Shown: piece by piece, positions 9,901-13,633 of the stretch
Layout: each line of letters starts with the position of its first letter
How positions within the stretch are numbered: position 1 is the first letter of the stretch
From: an uncultured Verrucomicrobia subdivision 3 bacterium
GTDB lineage: Bacteria > Verrucomicrobiota > Verrucomicrobiia > Limisphaerales > UBA8199
Length of the DNA: 52,188 nt
Assembly: GCA_903913865.1 (NCBI GenBank)
Contig: CAIWMU010000223.1
Span: forward strand, 1 to 52,188
Direction of reading: 5' to 3'
Notes under the pieces: model-generated
Databases searched by the model: none
What the model saw: the letters and a program-made list of their open reading frames with translations, nothing else
Told to the model about the DNA's origin: nothing
Translations under genes and position numbers: made by a program

Positions 9901-10245
9901 AACAAGCCTGAACCGGTCGGCTGCACCAAATCCGGCTGTCGAAGTCAACCACAGACCCTCAGGAGTGACCTCCCCCTCCAATTTCTGGAACGTGCAACGC
10001 AGCCGGACAACCCCCTCCGGCGTGGTGGCAATGGACAAGCCATCACCCGAATACTGTGCCGTGGCCGTGGCACCCAGTTCCGACCAGGGGATCGGGGCGT
10101 TGGAGGACGGATCGGATGGAATCCCACATGCCGTGAATGCCGACAGGCAAAACACGACTGACAGCAACAGGCTGTTTGCAAGAATGGCGAACCGGTGCGA
10201 CATGCACGACTGGACGGGTTGGGGTGTTGTCATAGGATGTTCCAT
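1..10245 (-). CDS. Giant secreted multidomain repeat protein (propeller/NHL/FN3/cadherin-like/MBG), 3' end beyond window
   Basis: The minus frame is open for 3415 codons from the ATG at 10245 to base 1, so the C-terminus lies outside the window. In-frame ATGs at 10233 and 10203 are alternative starts; none has a clear Shine-Dalgarno. A hydrophobic signal (ILANSLLLSVVFCLSAFTAC) follows the third Met. Domain order, by eye: N-terminal beta region (about 40-255); 13 propeller-like repeats of about 50 residues (about 259-990); Ig-like Big_3_5 and YDG/MBG-like domains (about 994-1220); three cassettes of FN3-like domain plus inserted six-blade NHL propeller plus cadherin-like sandwich (about 1228-2787); an uninterrupted FN3-like domain (about 2788-2892); a putative-Ig domain with NRAPELAV and PGGITLNSDTRTFSGTPT; then YDG and MBG repeats to the edge. 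Such proteins are usually surface or extracellular, probably adhesive or scaffolding. No catalytic motif was found. The function is unknown. Confidence 0.9.
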   Translation of the reverse strand, partial: MEHPMTTPQPVQSCMSHRFAILANSLLLSVVFCLSAFTACGIPSDPSSNAPIPWSELGATATAQYSGDGLSIATTPEGVVRLRCTFQKLEGEVTPEGLWLTSTAGFGAADRFRLVAGAVGRSGSSMAALPARGTPGGDASHARFVRPGLVEEYSVSVDGVRQDFVVSAPPAGAGDLRVELVLSGARAAKAATGAQISLDGSGRKLSYSRLHVADATGRELESRIDVVTADRLAVVVADAGAAYPLRIDPTFSDEDWISLGGRAGASHTVNVTIVDGAGILYVGGGFRDIGNLLLSRGVAKWDGNTWTALGGGMDNYVLALQFSGTDLYAGGKFAYATNTDGTAVFANGIAKWNGTNWSALGLGAALTGLQEVKALAVSGTTVYAGGSFLYTTNTGGIAVSVNRVAKWDGTTWSALGGGVGGDVVGAAALNVLSLALVGSDLYVGGSFAYATNTAGFTPSKATLRPSSVNPAIPVYSIAKWNGTAWSALGAGVNGSVYALLPSGTDLYASGQFTTATNGTSTAVSVNSVAKWNLTTSAWSALGTGVNGSVFALAMSGTTLYAGGRVTTAGGVSATNVAQWNGTAWSPLDTGVGGGDVYALAAYGTNLYAGGQITTAGGFLASRIARWNGTAWRNFPGALESYVWCLAVSGNRLYAGGQFASADGKPKANHIAQWDGSEWTPLGGGLGGTLYKMAVSGTDLYACGYFYYATNSDGTAVLVNNIAKWDGTNWSALGGGANNRVDDLLMSGTDLHVGGVFSRVTNAGPTALVAPAYAKWDGTNWSTSLGRLRVNSSIAAMQLSGSNLYVGGIFSAATNAGGIEVPLKNVAKLNLVSGEYSGYDGWPNNNVNALALDGTTLYVGGIFTALTNAAGTLLNANCIARLDLTAGAWSAWGGGVGGTSTTVYCLAMSGTDLYVGGSYTSVTNVDGSTVLATNLAIWDGTTWSSVGSGYPQLVRAVLASDTNLYVGGNFTQIGGKSAYYVAQARITPGLPDTTTTLASSPNPSSYGESVTLTATLSTNDATGTVTFKDGSAALGTAILSGGVASFTTNGLSAGIRLLTADYEGDLSFGPGTSPILTQVVNQASATVSLQGLSQTYNGTARVATATTLPEGLPVTFTYDASGTAPINAGSYVVVGTVGNTNYTGAATNTLVVARGTPNVTTWPVASVITLGQALSASSLTGGSVSVPGGFGFATPATTPPVGSNLQSVVFTPDAGTNYLSVTGSVAVVVIASPTATTLAATTVLGTVATLNASINPNGAGSAAFFQFATGSNTVVSTLAGSSPAGYADGISTVAQFGGPYGVAVDGAGNVYVADQNNHRIRKVTSEGVVTTLAGSGVPTFSEGTGVSASFSYPQGIAVDGEGNVYVADLLNSRIRKITSAGVVTTLAGSSYGFVNGTGAAARFSYPVGIALDAATNLYVTDGNNYAIRKITPAGVVTTLAGGTQGIADGTGAAAQFDEPSGIAVDAAANVYVYSKNRIRKVTPAGVVTTLAGSGTAASIDGTGAAASFNGGYGGLAVDAAGALYVCDFYAVRKVTARGVVTTIAGSAINSGHVDGDGSVARFGVLRGVALDSNNNLFLADGGSFTSIRRVSIPMITSVVLAASGLTGILPVPVSLAVSNLQPQNTYYYTTFATNVAGSGTGGYLNFTTPATNALLSDLALSAGTLGPVFASNTVIYTTIVSNEVSSLTATGTLAQTNAVMKVNGTTVASGVAGSAINLVVGTNTLSIAVTAQDGVTTNLYTVSVWRYPAVPAGTTLAASSITSASATLNGSVNPGGVADAFFQYGTSPNTEFMVSTLAGGSTFGDADGTGADAKFRGPRGVALDTIGNVYVADSQNNRIRKVTPAGVVTTLAGSGTAAWADGTGLEAQFNNPACLVLDPSGNIYVADTQNNRIRKVTPAGVVTTLAGTNATGWADGTGAAATFWDPTGVALDSAGTIYVGDNSGQSIRKVTQGGVVTRLAGPPFPLSGYVDGTNAAARFYGPSGVAVDISGNVYVVDSLNHRMRKVTPAGVVTTLAGSGAMAWGDGTGTNASFYYPEGVALDGSGNIYVGDFFNHRIRKVTPAGVVTTLAGSTADFADGAVGVAKFNSPRGVAVDSSGTVYVADTVNHRIRRITAPSLVLVSAQAGLAGASAVPANLVLSGLVPGTTYYYRSVGTNIAGTAYGAMLSFTTLSTNAVLNNLALSAGTLSPVFASNIVSYATIVSNGVSSLTVTATAAQTNAVLKVNGTTVGSGVASSAINLVMGTNTLSIVVTAQDGVTTNFYTVSVWRYPAVPAGITLAASSITSASATLNGSVNPGGAADAFFQYGTGTNASVIVSTLAGSGLMGFTDGPGAAAQFNYPVGVAVDASGNVYVADGDNNRIRKVTPLGEVTTLAGSGTAGFADATGTAAQFNVPYGVAVDASGNVYVGDPNNHRIRKVSPVGVVTTLAGSGTSAFADGTGVAAQFASPSGVAVDASGNVYVADNLNQRIRKVSPVGVVTTLAGSGTAGFADGTAADAQFSSPRGVGVAADGNVYVADYSNSRIRKVTPVGLVTTLAGSTTGFADGTGAAAQFHFTWGVAVGAGGTMFVSDTANHRIRKVTPVGDVTTLAGSGTIGFADGTAETAQFTRPLGMAVDRMGNVYVADNGNHRIRKITPDSLLSVLAQSGLVGPNVLPASLMLTNLTPETTYYYRAVGTNVAGTNYGEFLSFVTLSTNAALSGLVANVGPLTPVFAAGTGTYWTGVTNGVTNMTITATVAQSNATVKVNGTTVASGTASGWISLVVGTSSIPVEVTAQDGTTITTYTVMVIREPAVPAFTSLAASLIGSNVVTLSVSMTPYDLPTGSFFQYGSVTNLTGATFSTLMDGVWNGMAPVAITNLVTQLIPDTAYYYRAGVTNRIGTNYSDILSFRTLPVNRAPELAVGITNLVATYNSAFSYTFLAGTFTDPDGNTLTYTAYGLPGGITLNSDTRTFSGTPTAAGSNWVTLVANDSYLNATNRFAIVVNKAAASVQLASLTQTYDGTPREVTSWTTPSNLTVSVTYNGLGELPVNAGSYTAVGTIVDANYAGSGTNTLTVAKAPLLVIADYKSRVYGHTNPLCSASYSGIQTNRPTILVAKGGGTKVKFVTDPIPFTGAPSLTTPADVTSPVGPYTITAALGTLASSNYSFSFTNGVLTVEQAVVTVAADNKSRNYASTNPVFTASYTGWLNGDTTNVLSGAPSLTSTTTTNSAAGGYTIAAAIGTLSATNYSFAFTNATLTVDKAAMSITADATNRLYGATNPVFTGTVVGVLNNDNITGLYTSWANSFSPVATYDIVPSLSDPDSKLGNYTVTTNKAFLSITKAPLLVIGDYKSRVYGHTNPVFTASYSGFVNNEGIRSLGSRGSGKTPLTPSPVTGAASLTTTADVASPVGPYTITAALGTLASANYSFSFTNGVLTVEQ
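2330..3310 (-). repeat. NHL propeller 3 (six blades) inside the giant gene
   Basis: Six blades, the most regular of the three sets, most with GFADGTGxAAQF openings. The block is bracketed by FN3-like halves FFQYGTGTN (before) and NLTPETTYYYRAVGTNVAG (after). Confidence 0.8.
3331..3735 (-). repeat. Near-identical cassette copy (partner at 4897)
   Basis: The DNA covering the first half of FN3-like domain 3 and cadherin-like domain 2 is nearly the same, base for base, as 4897-5301. The offset is constant at 1566 bp, which is 522 codons, or one whole FN3+NHL+cadherin-like cassette. Conservation at third codon positions suggests recent tandem duplication or gene conversion rather than selection on protein alone. 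Confidence 0.8.
3900..4875 (-). repeat. NHL propeller 2 (six blades) inside the giant gene
   Basis: Six blades of the same type as propeller 1. The block is bracketed by the FN3-like halves FFQYGTSPN (before) and LVPGTTYYYRSVGTNIAGT (after). Confidence 0.8.
4897..5301 (-). repeat. Near-identical cassette copy (partner at 3331)
   Basis: Second copy of the 1566-bp-period repeat. Matching begins at the codons for the FFQYGT strand of the FN3-like domain and runs through the linker into the cadherin-like domain. Differences are scattered single bases with no indel over the first 300 or so positions compared. Confidence 0.8.
5480..6437 (-). repeat. NHL propeller 1 (six blades) inside the giant gene
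   Basis: Six consecutive blades each carry a DGTGxxAxF segment, a G(I/V)AVDxxGNVYVAD core, an (N)xIRK(V/I)T strand and a GVVTTLAG turn. Six is the usual blade number of NHL propellers. The block interrupts an FN3-like domain: FFQFATGSN precedes it and NLQPQNTYYYTTFATNVAG follows it. The later blades of this copy are more diverged than those of copies 2 and 3. Confidence 0.8.
7280..9380 (-). repeat. Thirteen tandem ~150-bp propeller-like repeats inside the giant gene
   Basis: Each unit encodes roughly V(A/S)KWDGTxWxALGxGV...VxALAxSGTxLYAGGxF. I count 13 units by the conserved WDG/ALG codons, near 9330, 9175, 9010, 8790, 8635, 8485, 8355, 8215, 8060, 7900, 7740, 7580 and 7425. The pattern resembles the Kelch/delta-60 style beta-propeller repeats common in secreted verrucomicrobial proteins. 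Thirteen units would suit two propellers rather than one, but blade boundaries cannot be fixed by eye. Confidence 0.75.
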
Positions 10246-11768
10246 AAATCTGTGTTTGCTAAAGTGGGGGGATGGAGGGAAATGGATTGAAACGGACTCA
10301 GGGCTGGCTCCAACCTCCGGTCCTGGTTGCATCTCTGCCGCATGGGGAGCGTGGCAATGGGATGCTCTGGCCGATCTTTGTGCTGCAGCACAGCCCTGAA
10401 CCGGGCTTCTTCCGGCCATGTGTATTGGCTCCACCAATGACGGGATATTGTATGTGCTGAGTTTCGGGAAGGCACGAGCGCGTGTAAAAAGTGGGGAGAA
10501 GAAGGTCCCGGCCAAAACCTTGCTCAGGGACATGGAAGAACTCGGGGCGCATTTTCGCCATTTACCCGCCTTGGAAATTGGCAGATCCAGCGCCTCCCGG
10601 TGGAGGATTCCGACCATCGCGCAAGGCGATGTTCTTACTATCAATCCTGTTCTTTCTGGAGCAGGAGCTCCAATACCGTAACGGACAACACTCAACCAAA
10701 TTCCCGAGGCAGACCCTGATTCGATCGTGCCGAAACGGGTGTTGGCGGGGAGGTGCTTCGGAGGAGGAGGAACACGCGGGATAATCCGCTGATCCTAAAG
10801 CCCTTTCCGATACATCTCCACATCCAACTCCTTAGGAACCAGCCCCATTTATACCGGCTCCAACAAAAAGTGCAATATTTTATTTAATCCAACTTCACAA
10901 AAACTATAAAACTATGAGGCTTAAGAATTATGGGCCGCGTGTAGGGTGTTTCTTGCTTATCTAGTGAAATGTTACCGGCACAATCATAGCAAAATAAACA
11001 TTTTTCCAATCCTCTTCCGTTATCCCATCGACACCGAAACGTGAACCCCGGAACCGGCGTGTGATTGCATCCACCACTCGGTCGCGGGTTTGCTCTCTAC
11101 CAGTTTCTTCACAGAAGCCAACAAAGGGAACGGAGTCCGAGAGAATCTTCGTTCTCATCGTTTGCTTCTGTTCCATTTCCCTCAGGCCAAACCCGGGTGG
11201 TATGGGGCCAGTGACCCCTGGCGCGGGAAACCGGTCAACGCCCGTCCACACGCGCCTTCCCTCCCCCCATCTGCGGTTCTCCCATCCCTCCCCAGCACCA
11301 ACGGTGCGCACAATCCCAGCCTGGGGTACAGCCCCAGGAAATGGTCCATTGAAACAACCCAAGGGCTGAAGGCCCGGCATCATCCGGGCGATTCCCGGGG
11401 GAGGGGTACGTCGGGCCTTCAGCCCTTTGGATCTATTATTATGGCCAATACCCAGGCCGTTGGCCTGGGCTTTCTCATTGTGCGCCGTTGGCGCGGTGGG
11501 AAAATGGGGCAACCTCAAATCGGAGTTTTGCCAGAAGCAAGGGCCTTCAGCCCCCGGATTGACTTCTTGATGCCCGATACCCAGGCCGTTGGCCTGGGCT
11601 TTCTCAGTGTGCGCCGTTGGCGCGGTGAGTTTTAATTGTCACTGATGGCGAAGAATAATTGTCATTGAACAAGAATCCCCGAAACGCAAACAACCCAACC
11701 CCTTCTTCTCCGCGCCTCAGCCTCTCAGCGCGAGATTTCTCCCGGTCCCCGAGGACACCGGCCAACGA
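10246..11768. other. 1.5-kb gene-free region
   Basis: No supported gene. The first 700 bp (to about 10960) show no recognisable protein in any frame and may be decayed sequence. On the minus strand near 10800-10850 there is a 17-codon open frame (MGLVPKELDVEMYRKGL, then TAG) that looks protein-like but is too short to call. A short AT-rich stretch follows at about 10860-10940. The palindrome mosaic described separately fills about 11280-11630. The promoter of the giant gene should lie just right of 10245, but no convincing -35/-10 pair was found. Confidence 0.6.
11295..11626. repeat. Palindrome mosaic, block A
   Basis: A string of short perfect hairpins: GCACC-AAC-GGTGC (11295-11307); CCTGGGG-TACAG-CCCCAGG (11320-11338); a 16-bp inverted repeat AAGGGCTGAAGGCCCG (11361-11376) with its complement at 11412-11427; CCCAGGCC-GTT-GGCCTGGG (11451-11469); GCGCC-GTT-GGCGC (11482-11494); GGGC-CTTCA-GCCC (11541-11553); and second copies of the last GTT pair at 11580-11598 and 11611-11623. 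The unit 11449-11497 recurs at 11578-11626 with a 129-bp period. The mosaic lies between genes, and none of its open frames looks like a protein. Confidence 0.85.
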
Positions 11769-12707
11769 TCAGGGATTTTGCGGCGCATCGCGCCTTTTAT
11801 TAAGACTGCACATGCTTGAGACTCTTCCGGCAAGCAGCCTTGCAATGGCATCCCGCCGCTTCGCTGCGTGGGGATTCAAACGCAGCAACCGGGGATTCCA
11901 TGCGAGCGAATAGGATCCACTCACAGATTCCAACTTCGGGACGTGGACTTCCTGGAACAAACCGGTTTCCGGGCCTGACATGAGGAATTGGGGAAGGATG
12001 GCCGCGGCCTTCCCTCCATCCAGGGCAATACGGGCCTCAAGAAAATTATCGCAAACAAGGAACGTCCGTTGCTTCGGTGGGATGACGACTCCCAGGACTT
12101 CCAACTCGCTTTTTGCCAGGATGAGGGGCAGACCACCCGCCTCAAACGCCGCCAAACCATCCTTCTCACCCAACCCCAGACCCACAGGAATCCACAACCC
12201 CACGTTCCAGGAGCCCAGGCTTCTGGTTTGCAGCGGCCGGCTCAGGGATTTGGTCCCCACCACGCCAAAGTCCAATGTCAGATCATGCAAGCGCCGCTCC
12301 ATCTCCTCAGTTCCGGCAATCTCCGTGGCATAAGTCGCACCACCGGTTTCACCCCCGGCGATCGCCGGGATCAGAAATTCCCGCGTGAAGGTTGCTCCCG
12401 CTCCGATCCTGAAAACATGCTCCTCGGCAAGGCATCCCCGCTGAAAGTTGGAAAGTCCCAGCATGAAAAACCGCGATATCCGCGCCAATTCCCGCCCGCC
12501 CGGGGTCAGCTTCGTCCCCCTGCCTTGACGCTCGATAAGGCGGATGCGGAAGAAGTCCTCCAACTCCTTGATCTGGCGGCTGTATTGGCTCTGCCTCACA
12601 GGATCTCCCTCGGCCGCCTTCACAATGCTGCCAGCCTGCCCCACCTCCAACAGGGCCTTGAGCCGATCCAGGGAAAGGCCACTCTCTGCAAAAAGTTTTC
12701 CAAACAT
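11769..12707 (-). CDS. LysR-type transcriptional regulator
   Basis: A protein of 312 residues, the usual size for LysR-type regulators. The N-terminal winged helix-turn-helix is seen as LDRLKALLEVGQAGSIVKAA, then a recognition-helix region VRQSQYSRQIKELEDFF and the wing motif LTPGGRELA. The rest should be the two-lobed effector domain; its ligand cannot be told from sequence. The gene is divergent from the acyl carrier protein gene with only 72 bp between start codons, the classical arrangement for a LysR protein and its target, so it may control that gene. The shared gap holds an ATAG-N15-CTAT dyad (12722-12744), a weak candidate site. The Shine-Dalgarno is weak. The start at 12707 is supported by the HTH position. 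Confidence 0.85.
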   Translation of the reverse strand: MFGKLFAESGLSLDRLKALLEVGQAGSIVKAAEGDPVRQSQYSRQIKELEDFFRIRLIERQGRGTKLTPGGRELARISRFFMLGLSNFQRGCLAEEHVFRIGAGATFTREFLIPAIAGGETGGATYATEIAGTEEMERRLHDLTLDFGVVGTKSLSRPLQTRSLGSWNVGLWIPVGLGLGEKDGLAAFEAGGLPLILAKSELEVLGVVIPPKQRTFLVCDNFLEARIALDGGKAAAILPQFLMSGPETGLFQEVHVPKLESVSGSYSLAWNPRLLRLNPHAAKRRDAIARLLAGRVSSMCSLNKRRDAPQNP

Positions 12708-12779
12708 GACTGGTTAGTAATATAGCTCACGGCAATCCAACTATCAAGACCTGCAATGTGGGGGTAGGATGATCCCGCT

Positions 12780-13058
12780 ATGAATAACATTCTATCTGAA
12801 CAAGACAAAAAAGTGGTCCTTGAGATCCTAACTCACCAACTCGGCGTTCAACCCGACCAGCTGATTCTGGATGCCAAAATCCAGGAGGATCTGGGGGCAG
12901 ATTCCCTGGACGTCATCGAGATTGTGATGGCGGTAGAGGAGCGCTTCGGAGTGTGTGTGGGGGATGACGAGGCGGAAAAGGTCTCAACGGTTGGGGATCT
13001 GATTGACACCCTGGCCAGAGTGCAGAGCATGGCGGGGCAGGTCGCAGGGGGTGAATAG
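12780..13058 (+). CDS. acpP: Acyl carrier protein
   Basis: A 92-residue protein of carrier-protein size. It shows the 4'-phosphopantetheine attachment motif DLGADSLD with the modified Ser at residue 42, followed by helix II (VIEIVMAVEERFGVCV) and an acidic helix III region (DDEAEKVSTVGDLID). The motif form is that of fatty-acid ACPs rather than peptide or polyketide carrier domains. The usual fabD/fabG/fabF neighbours are absent: this copy stands alone, facing a LysR-type regulator and bounded downstream by a palindrome mosaic. It may therefore be a second, specialised ACP. An AGGA element 9 bp before the ATG can serve as ribosome binding site. Confidence 0.88.
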   Translation: MNNILSEQDKKVVLEILTHQLGVQPDQLILDAKIQEDLGADSLDVIEIVMAVEERFGVCVGDDEAEKVSTVGDLIDTLARVQSMAGQVAGGE

Positions 13059-13633
13059 TTCGGGGGAAATGCGAGGGTGGCGGCAAGTAGAACGCCCCTT
13101 CAGGGCTTTTATGTATTGGCCATATAACCCGGGGCGATGCCCCGGGCTGGTATCAGGCCTCGCCGTTGGCGCTCGGTTCAGGAAGGGCCAACGGCCCGGC
13201 CCCATCCCAGCCTGGTGTAACGCCCCAGGAAATGGGCCGCAAATGATTTTCCCAAGGGCTGAAGGCCCGGTTCATCGGTTCCGGCCACGAATCCCGGAAA
13301 TGACACCGGGCTTTCAGCCATCTGTTCATTCCGCTGCCCAATTCCTATGGCGATGCCCCGGGCTGGCATAAGATGCGCCGTTGGCGCGGCCTGAGGGGAA
13401 CATGCCGAAGGCGCGGGGGCGAAGAGGGGACATGCCGAAGGCGCGGATGAATTATGTGGCGGCGGACCAACCCCGACCCCATGACGGGGGGCACACTTCT
13501 GGCGCGACCGGATTTAGGGGCAGTTCATTCCGGGGGCATGAGGTGGATCGCACCGTTGGTGCCGGGGAAGGGTGCGGTTTTTTGAGGATCGTGCCTTGTC
13601 GCGGCCAATTCGGGTGGTTACATTGGCCGCAGC
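13059..13633. repeat. Palindrome mosaic, block B (gene-free 575 bp)
   Basis: Hairpins in order: GCCC-CTTCA-GGGC (13094-13106), CCCGGGGC-GAT-GCCCCGGG (13128-13146), CGCC-GTT-GGCG (13161-13171), GGGCC-AAC-GGCCC (13185-13197), a CCTGG/CCAGG hairpin (13210-13228), GCGCC-GTT-GGCGC (13375-13387), a GCCGAAGGCGCGG direct repeat (within 13401-13446), and GCACC-GTT-GGTGC (13550-13562). The segment around 13208-13275 has the same module order and flanking words as 11318-11376 in block A, so the two blocks are homologous. No coding sequence is supported here. Confidence 0.85.

Noticed and set aside
11090-11635. Plus-strand open frame over the palindrome mosaic (181 codons)
   Set aside because: Its translation only spells out the hairpin words (for example DTQAVGLGFL repeated twice); it is not a supported gene.
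11295-13562. CRISPR array
   Set aside because: Repeats are of different lengths with self-complementary modules, spacing is irregular and no cas gene is present.
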